A stretch of 64,000 nucleotides of DNA from Puccinia triticina (Eukaryota > Basidiomycota > Pucciniomycetes > Pucciniales > Pucciniaceae). The stretch spans positions 4,278,001-4,342,000 of the forward strand of contig NC_070564.1 of assembly GCF_026914185.1 (NCBI RefSeq). The letters run 5' to 3'. This document shows positions 1 to 10,793 of the stretch, one piece after another; the stretch's first letter is position 1, and each line of letters starts with the position of its first letter. The translations under genes were made by a program, and so were the position numbers. A model generated the notes under the pieces. The model saw nothing but the letters and a program-made list of their open reading frames with translations, ran no database searches and was not told where the DNA came from.

Positions 1-82
1 AACCTTGCATAGCTTACATTAGTACTAGTGTTGCTATCCATTTCCCTTCCAAGCTCTATTCTCCCCTTTGAGTAGTTCCACA
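1..82 (-). repeat. Solo LTR, terminal fragment cut by window edge
   Basis: This is the last 82 bases of a repeat family found four more times in the window (5109-6004, 21816-22972, 25853-26789, 51758-52980). It ends in GAGTAGTTCCACA, followed by ACGT at 83-86. The same ACGT flanks the copy at 51758-52980 and the neighbouring DUF6589 sequence is the same, so this is the same insertion carried in a duplicated segment. Confidence 0.8.
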
Positions 83-1005
83 ACGTGACGCTGGTCTTCA
101 TACCTCGCCGAAGCTGGTAAATTTGATTTTGAGACTATCTTATTTCGCAACTGTTGTCGAGGGGAACTCAGCAATGAAAGCAGGGGATATTGGGCGAATT
201 ATGAACGTTTGGAAACGATGGGCTGTCATTGCCCAAGGGATCAAAAAGCTGACAAATTACTTGATTCAACTGCCCCAGATGATCTTACTTCTCAATGAGG
301 TTTTGCCTCCAGGACTCGGCAAGGTAATCAAACATTCTATGTTTGTAGCCCCCAACGGTAAACAAAAGCACTTTGTTGCCAAGGACCACTACCTTGAAAA
401 CCAAAACCACTGGTTAAAACACTTTTTCAATCATACTGGCCAAGGCGCGAATATCAATCAACTGAAGAATGTTTATTCTCCCAATGTACCTTTGGTATGT
501 TTTTTCTGATCTAGTACACTGGAGACGCAAGATTAATTCAAACCTCACATCTTCTCTTTCTAATTAGCTGCAAGATTTAATTTGTGCGCTGCTAGCCAAT
601 TGTGAAAAGAAAACCATATCACAATCACATCACAATCGAATCAATCTAGTTTCACTGAACAATTGCATGCGGATGTGCCGACAAAAGAATCTGTGCTACA
701 TTGCTTCCAAGCTTGACGAACAAATCCCAAAGCCAGTCGGGGATTTTTTTGCTTTAGGTATTGAGAAAATGAAAATTCTATTCACGCAGAAGGGAAAATC
801 CCTCAACAAATTCCAACCGCCATCAATCAAGAAATGGACTAGCCAAATCAACTCTGCTCAGCTAGATGAAACAAAAATTGATTCGGATGTCAGCTCAAAT
901 GGTGATTCAGAACCGGGCGGATCAGAGAACAATCTCGAAAGCAGTGGCAGGGACAATAGTGAAAGCGGTGGAAACAAGAATTCAGACAGCGGAGACAGTG
1001 AGTAG
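83..1005 (+). pseudogene. DUF6589-family protein, 3' part (copy 1)
   Basis: C-terminal part of a DUF6589 protein. Its upstream part lies beyond the window edge and was already split by the LTR ending at 82. Exon 83-494 contains the block GDIGRIMNVWKRW and the conserved C-terminal block NHWLKHFFNHTGQGANINQ. An intron at 495-567 (GTATGT...TTAG) leads to the last exon, 568-1005, which ends in a Ser/Gly/Asp/Glu/Asn-rich tail and TAG. The sequence nearly equals 52981-53903. The role of DUF6589 is not established. Repetition, association with a helicase and Asp motifs in the fuller copy suggest a transposase-like protein (inference). The 3' end overlaps the opposing helicase gene. Confidence 0.75.
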
Positions 1006-3246
1006 ATACATACCTGAGCTTTAGCCTTTTATCAGAGTGAGCTTTTTTAAACTCTTCCAACACGATCTTGTTAGCCTCGCAATTCTTTTTTGCTTCTAAC
1101 TTCTTGTTGGCATCCTCCTGCGCCTTTCTTGCTTTATTTTCAGCTCGAATGTGATTGTTTTTGGCGACTTGGCTTGCACTGGCCCGGGGTTTTCTGACTT
1201 TTCTCACTGCCGATGTTCCTTCTCCATCTCCGGGCGTCCGCGCGTCCGCTCTTGGGAGTGAGGCAATTTTTCTGACGGATCTCGACTGCGCTGGTAAAAC
1301 CGAGGATTTCGACGGGGCTGAGCTTGGTGTGAACTTTCTCTTTAAGTTCTGTATCCGTGTCATTTCATTATCAATGTGTTTCGAGTAGTCTTCTACTTCC
1401 TTTAAGTATTGTTGATATTCAGGCCCTGCTCGGAAGTCGTCAAGGGTTTTTTTTTAACATGTCTAACTGGCCGTCAAGCTGTTCTCCACCAACAAACTTA
1501 GCAATATCATTCTTATTTTTAACCGTATCCAAATTTCTTGCGATGGCATCTGCCTTGGTGTGCCCAAAGATTTGGTCCGGAAAAAATGACCGCGGCCTCC
1601 CATAATTCTCAATAAAAAAACGGCTGAAAGAGCTGAGCAGTACATTGTAATTCAGGAGTTCAATTGGTCTGAGGTCTCTATCTTTCGGTTTGGTAGCGCG
1701 TGGGTGTTTCTCTTTAGGTTTTTTGACAGGAAGAGGACCTGGCACCTCCTTTGGATTCTCCAAGACAGCATCAAAATTCCTGTTACTGATTTGCATCATC
1801 CGATCCTTCAAATATTGAGCAGCCACGGGATCACAGTTGGAACATCCACATGGGGGGAAACGCTCATCGGCCTCGCGAGATTCTTCGCGGAGGTAATTTA
1901 AATCATCTCGGTCCATTGGTATGTAGCCATGTCTAATATCACATCAGTCGTAAGTAAGTGTATCATACAAGTGACATAGTGAGCTAATAAATTTCACTGA
2001 CAAGTTATCAATGGAAAGAGCTATGCGGATGCAGACTGGAGTGATGGCGAGGGCGTCCATTTGGGTGTCGTTTGCTTGTTTGTCGGCCTTCTTGATTGCT
2101 TTGGGGGTGTTCAAACCAAACTTCCGCTTCGACTTGACAAAAAGGATGGCTAATCCCGACTTGCCATCGCGCCCGCAACGTCCAATCATCTGACTTATGC
2201 ACAAGGGATCGCCACGGCCCAAATGTATCACCCTCCGAACTCGTTTCCAGTGGTGCTGGCGTGATATCTTTGAATCAAGCTGCTATCCGGATTATACTCT
2301 TCGCCGGCGGTATCATGAGCCTCATTGACGGCTTTCATAACTTGGAGTGTCGCGTTTCTGGTACCTGAGTAGATTAAAGTAGGCACCATTTCTTTATTCT
2401 CAACCTCGTCTTTTCCTGGGAACATCCCCAGGAGATCTTTTGCTGACTTGAGTGAGTATTCCATTGGGAATTGAAGTATTCGAAGCTCAGGCCGGGTAAG
2501 CTCAGCCCGCAAAAAAGCAATATTATCTTCTGGGATCTTGAGGCTCTTGAGGATCTCGGTGACAGCGATTGGGCGACAGGTCGCCGACAGGAGGAGAACC
2601 GGAGTATTCTCAGTAGCCATTATCAGACGGCCAAGCTCTCCGTACAATGGGAGGAATACAGCTTGATCTTGATGACGCTTGTGTGCGGACAACTTCTTGT
2701 GTTGGCGACGAGGCCCCAGCTGTATATCATATGGGCCTCATCAACAACAACCAAGGCAAGGCAATCTTGGAAGGCGGAATCATGGTAGATCTGCGTAAAC
2801 ATTTCGTTATTCAAGAAGACCTTGGGACTGAGGTATACAAAATTGTATTTTCCTTTTTGAATATCCGCCGCAACTTTGCAAGTGAAATTTTGACTTTTCA
2901 GGTTAACGGCGGTGTACCCTGCGGCGGTTTTCTCTAGGACCTGATTGCCGCCCAACGCATCGAGTGGATTCAACACGAGGATCACAGCCTTCTTCGATTT
3001 GGCAAAGAGGTTGTAGTACATCTCCGAGATGCGAGACTTCCCGCAACCCATCCCGGCCATCACAAATGTGTGCCGTCCTTCGACTAGATTCACCACTGCA
3101 TCAATTTGGACTGGCTTTGGTGGCTCGTTTTCAGGGTAGCGGGGTAAGCAGTCATCAATTATTGCTTCCGTTAAGTCACTTTTGTTCATCCGGGTCCATT
3201 TACTTGCTAGCCGAGCTTTTGTTGACTTGTTTTTTGTCAGTGGCAT
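890..3246 (-). pseudogene. RecQ-like superfamily 2 DNA helicase (copy 1, broken)
   Basis: ATP-dependent 3'-5' helicase type, read leftwards from ATG at 3246. Visible motifs: Q-motif region KPVQIDAVV, Walker A GMGCGKSR (residues 65-72), DEAH box (169-172), motif III LLLSATCRP, and motif VI QMIGRCGRDGKSG in a separate downstream reading frame. An intron at 1933-2001 restores the DNLHGYIPMD junction. Downstream is a family-specific C-terminal region with a CGCSNC cluster and a Lys/Arg/Ala-rich tail. Breaks: a frame change just after YSWGLVAN (about 2,670-2,690), a second frame break near 2,230, and one extra T in the T-run near 1,448, absent from copy 2, which splits the C-terminal region. The 3' end is uncertain: a GTATGT donor lies near 1,010, otherwise the frame stops at 890. 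Confidence 0.8.
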
Positions 3247-3734
3247 TCTGAGGCAACTGACTGAACTTGGAGATTAGATTTCTTCTATGTACCAGTGATA
3301 ATGGTGAGGGATATCGGGTCGGAGTTCTTGATTTTTACTGTCTACCTCCGGATTTCTTTTTTGCTGGTCGATCTCTTTGTTTCCGTTATCAATCTCTTTT
3401 TCTTTTTTTGCCTGCCACCCATAATACCTCTCTCAGTCGCCTAATTAATTCTTTCACATGCATTCCCTTTAATTAGAGGGGTATGGCATTATTCTCCGAT
3501 CAGTTAAGGTCAAATTAAAATTTAATTGACCAAAAGAGAAAGTAGTAAAGGACCAACAAGATTCTCAAAGGAGGGTGTTTTAAAAAAAAGATAGAAAAAA
3601 AACAAAAAACAATGAGAAAAGACTGCCTATGTAAGATTTTACGCAAGATGCCAGCGCTCAGCTGGGATAGAATAAGAGTGGTGGGACAGTGATTACTGAT
3701 TTTATAATTGACAATAAAGAAATGCTACGCCAAA

Positions 3735-3823
3735 ATGCAAGATTCTCTCACGCGAGAATCTCAGTGTTAGTTGTAAGCCCCGCTTGCACCTTTGGCTTGG
3801 CGGTGCCGCGGGCTTTGTTACGC
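3735..3823. repeat. Right terminal region of the DUF6589/helicase element (copy 1)
   Basis: Homology between copy 1 and copy 2 stops abruptly at 3823 / 57800, just after GGCTTTGTTACGCT, which marks the probable element end. The reverse complement of this stretch contains TTACAACTAA and, 16 bases further in, TGAGAGAATCT. The left end of copy 2 has TTACGACTAA and TGAGAGAATCT with the same 16-base spacing (49303-49340). Confidence 0.5.
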
Positions 3824-4371
3824 TTGCAGCAAGATACCCTCACACGCAAACTTGGCAAACTGGCTGGTAATGCACAAGAGGAACGCGGATGGCATCATAC
3901 GGAGGGAGAGCTTCATGACCGCACTTTGGTATGACATCCATGTAAGGATGAACACCTTGTGCCATAGGGTACTGGTACCAAGGGGGCGACTCTTTGTTGC
4001 AAACATCTCGATTTTCCAAACCAAAATCGTGCAAGAAGTCCACGCCAAGACGGTCAGGTTTGGCAAGACCAAGTTCACCAACAACCTCTACGCTTCTGGA
4101 GGCTGCCGTTTTGGTTGGGACCCCACGGCCGGACAACAAGCCCGGAAGAAGGACAAGCAAGTGAACAAGATTCCTCTCTACTTATAGCAACCAGGTAAGG
4201 CAATCAAACCCAAGAGGCCCTAGCAACCAGAGAGGGACTGGTGGCAAGGATGGTAGCTTCAAAGGAAGCAAATGGGGGCCGGGCTACAACCGCGACGGGG
4301 GAGGCTCAGGCAGCGGCGGTGGGGGAGGAGGAGGGACAGGGGGCAGTTATGGGAAGGGGAAAAGTTATTAG
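3824..4371 (+). pseudogene. Gag-like retroelement protein fragment
   Basis: An open frame enters from the left junction. It contains NADGIIRRESFMTALWYDI, then NNLYASGGCRFGWDPTAG, and ends in a basic stretch at 4187. A Gly-rich stretch (NRDGGGSGSGGGG...) follows in another frame up to a stop near 4371. The block 'NPDG..p..SF...YD.RVR...' followed by 'NPYA.GG.+.GWDP..G' recurs in rust-fungus retroelement-associated proteins, as far as I can recall without a search. No start codon of its own is convincing, and the duplicated element abuts it on the left. Treat it as a fragment. Confidence 0.35.
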
Positions 4372-4435
4372 TTAGCGTTTTCATTTTAAAATAAACCACA
4401 CCCATGCCTTTCTGTATGCTCAGCACCAAGCCCGA

Positions 4436-4461
4436 GGGGGGGGGGGGGGGGGGGGGGGGGG
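4436..4461. repeat. Poly-G tract (26 G)
   Basis: Uninterrupted run of 26 G between the gag-like and RT-like fragments. Length is prone to polymerase and assembly error. Confidence 0.9.
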
Positions 4462-4541
4462 CGGTGCCATTATTGTTTGCATTGAATTAAAATACATTAA
4501 GGCGGAACATGACCTGACATTGGATCCCTTTATGTCCCTCT

Positions 4542-4870
4542 GTGAGAAGTGATGAGAGCAAGAAGGAAGACAGCTACAAAGCAAATGGTAAGCCAAAGGG
4601 GCAGAGTACACACCCAAGGCACAGGCAAGGGTCAGGCAAGGCAAAATGGCCAACAGGAGTCTCCTGCAGGATAAATATCAATGCCTGGGAGATTGCACTA
4701 CGGAAGGCAGACCTCCTCCCAAGATTCCAAGACATACTAGACAGCTTCTGGGGAGGTTTTGACGAAGGAATCCCGGAACACAAGCTCTCAGGGGACTTAC
4801 CCTATTTCACACCCCCAGCTCTCCCTGAGCCTGGCATCCCACCACAGTTTGTTTCTGTGGGCATTAGTTT
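4542..4870 (+). pseudogene. Reverse-transcriptase N-terminal region fragment (DIRS-like?)
   Basis: One frame reads WEIALRKADLLPRFQDILDS, then GFDEGIPEHKLSGDLPYFTP. The pattern 'W...L..A.L...+..IL.GF..GFD.GIP' followed by 'YTPPN' precedes the RT domain in fungal elements I associate with the DIRS group (family memory, not searched). No catalytic RT motif is present, because the fragment is cut near 4,870 by the oppositely oriented Gypsy fragment. It probably belonged to the same element as the gag-like piece at 3824-4371. Confidence 0.35.
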
Positions 4871-7209
4871 GGTTTCAGCACACACATGCCAACATATTGT
4901 TGGAGCCCCCAGATGAATTTCTTCATCCACTGAACCGTCCCAAGGGACTTCTTGACGCCTTTTGCTGAGCGTGGTGTTGGCCAGTCTTGCACCGCTGTGA
5001 TCTTGTTGTCGTCCGGTTGGATACCCTCTGCTGAAATCCAATGCCCCAAAAATTTAATCTTTGTCTGAAATAGATTAGTCTTTTTTGGGCTGCAGTAGGG
5101 TTTGGCGGTGTGGAACTACTCAATGGGGAGAATAGAGCTTGGAAGGGAAATGGATAGCAACACTGGTACTAATGTAAGCTATGCAAGGGTGCTGATGAGG
5201 CTGCCTTCCTGACTAATGCTGAGGGGATGAGAGTAAAACTGAGAAAAAGAAGAAAAGGTGTGGCTGATTTCTACTTGATCTTAGGAGCTAGTACTATGAG
5301 CTGACTACTGACTACTGAGGATGAGAGGGTTGGGGCAATGGATGAAGGGGGGAAGCAAGGGAAATGATTCAATGGCAATGGGTTGATGAGAATGGGCACT
5401 ATAATTTCTGTATCTAAAATTCTGCATAAGGTACAAGTGAGGGGGGAAGGACAGTTCTTATATAAAAGGAGAATGAGCACAGACAATGAGGAGTTCTGGC
5501 TATGGGAAGGAAGGTTGTACAAATGGGAAAAAGATTCTGACTATGGGAATAAAAGATTGTACAAATGGGAAAGGTGATGTGAACATAGTAACAACTTGTA
5601 ATGATGAGCACTACTGAAGGAGGTAAACACAGATCCAATGATGTAATGTGTACAATAGCCATAGTACATAATGAGTAATGTATGTAAAGGGTTTAGCATG
5701 TGAGAATATATATGTAAAAGGAATGTAATGTAATGATTCAAGTAAGTTACTAATGAAATGAGTATTGTAACTAATGAAGACTGTAAGGTTTCTGTAAGTC
5801 TTATATCCTCTATAACTATTGAACCATTGAAGATAAGGGGGTACTATGTATGAGTGACTATAGGTTAAATTGGGCGTAGAATCTGAATATGCAATAATAA
5901 TGAGGTATTTGTGAAGGATTTATGGGGAAATGGGTAATGTAATGATGAACATATGTAAAGGAAAGCAATAAAATACTACTTATGGTTTGGAATGGAGCAC
6001 CACAGCGGCGCAGAGTCAGTCAAGTACCTGAGGTACGTGGTCTTTGTGTTCTCCAAATGAGGGAGAGAAAACCACAATATCATCTAAGTAAACGACGCAG
6101 ATGTAGTTGATGAGATCACTGAGTGCCTCCTCAAGTCTTGCCTGGTTGGTGGCCGGCACATTTGTGAGACCCATTGGCATGACTCTCCATTTGTACAGAC
6201 CCCACAGTGTCTTCACCGCATTCAACGGAATGTCAGCCTTGTGCATTTGAGTCTGAAAAAAGGCATTTGTTTGATCTAGGATTGAGAACACCTTACCAGT
6301 TGCCACTAACTGCACCAGCTTGTCAACATTAGGTAATGGGGAACGGTTCTTGACATTTAAGCTGTTGAGTCTTTGGTAGTTGCAGACCCATCTGGGTAAC
6401 ACCAACGGTTCTTTCTTTGATGATGAGACTGGGAGAGGCATATGGACTTGTGGATCTACGGATGTGTCCTGCTTTCACGTCTTGGTCAAGAAGTTTTCTC
6501 CAGGAGGCCAAGTATTTTTGAGGGTACAAGTATTGCTTCTAATTGGTTACTGTGTTGGGGTTGGTGAGGATGATCTGGTGGAAAACTTTGGAGCTCTTGT
6601 CCTGCATCATGTTGGGGAAAGGCCTGTCAGGAAAGAATGTGGATTTCTTGCTCTCCTCTGGGACTGCTGGTATGTTGACGGGGAAGAGATCAGAGAATTC
6701 CTTCAACATGGCGCGTTCTGCTTGTCCACGCGACTCAACCGATGCAGATACACTAGCTAAATGAGTAACCTTTGAACTCTGTGCAGCCAACACTTGGTAG
6801 TCCCAGATTGTCACCGGTGGGGAGCCACACGTCATCAACCTGTAAGGGAAAGAGAAAAAGACTTGAGCTTGCTGCAGGAAGAGGGTTCCCAAAATTGTGT
6901 TGAGGTCGCCTCTGATTGGACCAATGTGAAACAGATGTCCTCAAGTTGAGTTGAGGAGATGGGGTCAATGAGGGTTGCATGGGTGTAGAACCGGAGCAAC
7001 AGGGGTGTGGGTAAGTTGTTGTTCATTGCAAGCCCGACTTGTATGGGTCTTTCCCGGGGAATTTGTTCAAGGTTTAAAGACAGTGCTGCCTTAGGCAATA
7101 GTAGATTCATTTCAGATCCTGTGTCTAGCATTGCCCAAATCCAGGATCTGCTCAACCGTTGTGGTGCCCCATTTGGTTTTCCGCTAGTCAGAAGCATTCC
7201 CGCCGCCAC
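4864..7209 (-). pseudogene. Ty3/Gypsy pol remnant (protease and RT), split by a solo LTR
   Basis: Read leftwards from about 7209. An aspartic protease with MLDTGSEMN (frame 7209-6835) is followed by a linker frame (6892-6539). RT frames come next (6529-6329 and 6441-6016), with VCNYQRLNSLNVKNRSPLP, the fingers/palm region and the catalytic box YLDDIVVFS near 6075-6092. A solo LTR (5109-6004) then interrupts the palm. RT resumes at about 5100-4864 with FLGHWISAEGIQPDDNKI and WPTPRSAKGV, typical of the Gypsy RT/RNase H connection. Frameshifts separate the pieces, and neither integrase nor the element's own LTRs are visible. It is a decayed fragment. Confidence 0.8.
5109..6004 (+). mobile_element. 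Solo LTR (896 bp), TSD GCGG, inside Gypsy pol
   Basis: Starts TGTGGAACTACTC and ends GGAGCACCACA, so it has TG...CA ends, flanked by GCGG at 5105-5108 and 6005-6008. In this orientation it has a TATA box (TATATAAAAG, 5459-5468) and an AATAAA signal (5967-5972) close to the end, as expected for an LTR in U3-R-U5 order. No coding sequence. Three complete relatives lie in reverse orientation, each with its own 4-bp duplication. Confidence 0.8.
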
Positions 7210-7970
7210 CAGCCTTGATCAGCGAGATCCCCAGCGAGTAGAAAGACCTACAATCACCCCTCAAGAGTCTCTTCCATCCTCAAGACTTCAAGACCCTCAA
7301 GATTTCATCCCCAAGGCTTCAATAATTCACTCCTCAAGACCTCTCAATCTCAAGATTTACCTCATTCCCTCTCATCCTCAAACCCTCTCTCTTCAAGATC
7401 CTTTCCTCCCCCCCCCTTCTTTCTTCTTTTTCCTAGTTGTTGTTCTTTGTTTCCTTTCTCAGTTTTATTTTCTCCTGTCCTCCCCTGTTTGTTTGTTTAT
7501 TTCTCCTCTTGCGCGCGTTGGTAGGTTTCAGAGTGGAGGGTTGGTTTTGTTTTGTGTTGTGTTTTGTTCTGTCTTTGAAGTTTGCGGGCATCATGACAGG
7601 TCCGCTAGATGTCACAAACCCCAGACTCTGAGTTCAGCCCAAACTCAGAGGATGGGGCGGCATGAACTCGGTACTGATCCAAGTCAGAAATTCATCAACT
7701 CTATTGATCCTGATCCTTCCTCATCTTCCCTGAGCTTCCCTTGATCCCTTTTCCTGATCACTTTGCCGGCAGTATCCCCGGCCCTCTTCTCAAACACCTC
7801 AACCGCCGACGCGCGCTCAACGCCATTGTAAAATACCCTTTTACCTCTTCGCTTACACAATCCTCATCACTTTTCCGGACCAACCACGAGGGCAGCCTCA
7901 ACAGCACCCATCCCCTCGACGCTCTGCCTACTGCCTGGCACGGTAGGAGTTCCACACCGTAGTAAGAACA
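7190..7970. repeat. Diverged pyrimidine-rich repeat, copy 1
   Basis: Non-coding, CT-rich in the middle. Shares blocks in the same order with 8840-9640: a CTCAAGACCTCAAGAT-type stretch, a long CT/T-rich tract, a GACAGGTC block and an ACCACGAGGGCAGC-like block near the end. Probably two old copies of one LTR or untranslated leader. Open frames here look like by-products of composition. Confidence 0.4.
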
Positions 7971-8190
7971 AGCGGTCTGGTCGTGTGGTTATGGGGTTCA
8001 CAATGATGAAGGGAACAGGAAAGAAAGAGTATAGTTTTTTGTAGTCCGAGCAATGAGCTTGTGCTGGTTTGATAAAAAAAAAGTGTAAGGGCGCAGTCTT
8101 GCCCATCACTGAATCCCTCAGGTTTTCAGTGTAGTCCGTACAAGACCATGTGTCTCGGAGAGGAACCAAATTCTACTACCAATGTATGTA

Positions 8191-8325
8191 TTGCTAGCTC
8201 AGTAGAATCAGCCAGTCGTGGCTCTCTACTATTTACAACTAATGGAGGAAGGAAGAAAAGAAGAGAGATGAGAGCTTACCTAGCTCAGTAGAATCAGTCA
8301 GTCGTGGTTCTCTACTGAGCTAGGT
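8191..8325. repeat. Direct repeat of a 30-40 bp stem-forming unit
   Basis: CTAGCTCAGTAGAATCAG followed by CAGTCGTGG(C/T)TCTCTACT occurs at about 8191 and again at 8280. The second copy is followed by the reverse complement TACTGAGCTAGG, giving a hairpin. Function unknown. Confidence 0.6.
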
Positions 8326-8652
8326 GGGAGGTGGGGAGCAACGGTCTAAGGGCGCGAGTCCAAATTCAGCCTGTGATTGTGTTGTGATATCCGCGTGGAG
8401 TGCGGAGCTCACAGACCAGTTATCTGAATTTCTGGGGAAAAAAAGGTAGGGCCAAAGAGGGAAGACTATATACAAAATATTATGGGGCTGAGAGCATCTC
8501 CAATGGTCTGGGGGGCAGTTGGCCTGCGTTCCCCGGCCTGCGAGCACATTTCACAGCAGTCACGGCTCAGCTCCAATTATGGACTGGCAGTTCAAGCCGC
8601 AATCCAACAGACAGATCACTTCTCCAGCATCACCCACCACCCTTGTTCCGGT

Positions 8653-8812
8653 CATCAATAGGAGTATAGCATACTCTCCTTGATGACCAGAACATTCTGT
8701 TCATTGGGAGGCATGTAAATCAATGACAAGAACATTCTGGTCATGGGGACGCATGTATCTCAATGACCGGAGCAAACAAATGAAACACTCCTCTTGATGA
8801 CCCAAGCAGTGT
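8653..8812. repeat. ATGACC-type hairpin array, locus A
   Basis: Repeated copies of CTCCTTGATGACC / AATGACCGG alternate with inverted relatives. Member of a family also found at 9637-10045, 12860-13690, 39790-40600, 49013-49105 and 57885-58245. Confidence 0.6.
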
Positions 8813-8839
8813 GGTGGTCTATCTCGTGGTCAGCTATTC

Positions 8840-9640
8840 AGAAGCATCATTGCTGCTGCCCGCAAGATCAGCGGGAGTCTCAGCAAGACTCAAGAGCAAC
8901 ACTCACCCCCCCAAGACCTCAAGATCCTAAAGACTTCAAAAATGCCTAATTTCCCCCATTTCTTCTCATTCTCAAAAACTCCGCCTCCTTCAAGACTTTT
9001 ACATCTCCTTCCACCTCTTTCTATACTTCTTTCCACTATTTCCCCTTCTCCCTGTATTTTTCATCATTTTTGGTCCTAACACAGCACCTGCTGTGGGTTT
9101 ATCTTCTGTTTTTTTGCATTTTCCATTTTATTTTTGTTCTCTTTCCTCTTTTCTTTCTCAGGTTTTGATGGTTCTCTCTGTTTCTTCTTTTATGATGTGT
9201 TGTGTTTTCTTCTCTTTTTTCTCTGTTGTTTTGTTGTGTGTGTGCGTGCGTGTAGCGCGCGGAGGAGATGATGAAATACATGTGACAGGTCGCCTCCCGG
9301 AGTCCCACTTTTCCCAACTTGGATGAGGGGAGAGGCATAGCATTCTGATCCATAGAATACGGTCCATCACTTAGAGTTTATTCATCAGATCATTGGAGTT
9401 GGAAAACTCCGCATCAGTCTTCCGTCTCTTTCTTAAGATCCTCTGCATCCTTCTCCCAAACAAAACAACCACCGCTGAGGATCTAAACCCCGGCGAACAT
9501 TGCAAAACCACCCACACCCACAAGTTATCCTGATTCCTTTCAGCACTCATCTCTACGGACCACCACCCCGAGGGCAGCTCGACCAGCACTTTCCCCTCAC
9601 ACAACTGCCACTTCCTAGCACGGACAGGATTCCCTCAGCG
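8840..9640. repeat. Diverged pyrimidine-rich repeat, copy 2
   Basis: Partner of 7190-7970, with the same order of CTCAAGACC-rich, long CT/T-rich, ACAGGTCGCC and ACCACCCCGAGGGCAGC-like blocks. No supported coding sequence. Confidence 0.4.
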
Positions 9641-10045
9641 GACCAGTCATTGAGAGGGGTCATCTTATATTATACTCCTCTTTATGACCGGAGAGAACCG
9701 TGCAGTCATCAAGCGGAGTTGTTTACTCCTCTCAATGACTGGAGAGGACCATGCATGTATCTCAATGACCAGAGTAAACCCAATCATCAAGAGGAGGAAA
9801 CACTCCTGTCAATGACCCAAGGGGACCAGTCATTAAGGGTTGTTATCTTACATTGTACTCTTCTCAATGACCGGAATGGGCCCAGTCATCAAGGAGAGTG
9901 TTTACTCCTCTTGATGACCGGAGAGAACTGGTCATTGAGGTGATTGTTTACTCCTCTCAATGACTGGACAAGAGAACAAGTAATCAAGAGGAGTATTTGC
10001 TCCTCTCAGTGAACAGAACAGACCCGGTTATTGAGAGGAGTCTTG
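9637..10045. repeat. ATGACC-type hairpin array, locus B
   Basis: About ten alternating sense and inverted units such as CTCCTCTCAATGACCGGA and CAGTCATCAAG(A/C)GGAG, each pair able to fold into a short hairpin. Same family as the array at 39790-40600. Confidence 0.7.
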
Positions 10046-10767
10046 ATGTTGATCCAATGCATACATGTTTTTTTCCGTCTTGGTAAGCTTTGAGTAGGAG
10101 TTGGTGTGTGTTGTGGACCATATTTAAGTTGAGTGGATATAGGTGTGTCTGGTCAATTGCGTCTGGGAGCAACAATGGGCCTTTACTATACAGATATTGG
10201 TATAGTATTGTTATTGTATTTTTTTTTTTTGGTCAAATAGCAGTACTGTTATTTCCATTTTCAGCAATGGATTTTTAATACTATATCAAATTACATGAGG
10301 ATCTTTTTTTTTGGAGAATACTTTATCCAAATGAAGGAAGAAACCAAAAAAATCTCAATACATACTGGCCAGATGTGGCCAGTACCACTACCTTGTAGGG
10401 ATGAAAATCTATCTATTTCTTGGGCTTGGGGATCAGAGCACCCAAAGCCTTTCCGGCCTCAGAAAATTCCCCTGAGAGGGTAAAATATTCACAAAGCCAC
10501 ATAAGGCTGCTGATTGATTTTGAAATAGCTGAAGGGAACAACCACCACATCTGGAGCCACACATATCTGCAGCTGCAGAGAACAAGAGCTACTCGGTGTT
10601 CCTAAATAAGCCAGTGCTATTACTGCAGGGACCAGGCAAGTGGAATGGTTTGACTGTACAATCATCAGGAGCCCACATTTCATTGCCTTATGTTTCCACC
10701 TGGTTAAGTGCGTTATTGCGGTAACCAGGGGCAAAAAAGTTACTATATATACCTGTATTTTTGTTTC

Positions 10768-10793
10768 AAAAAAAAAAAAAAAAAAAAAAAAAA
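10768..10793 (+). repeat. Poly-A tract (26 A)
   Basis: Uninterrupted 26-A run after TTTTTGTTTC. It could be the tail of a retroposed transcript, but no LINE or SINE body can be recognised upstream. Confidence 0.8.
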
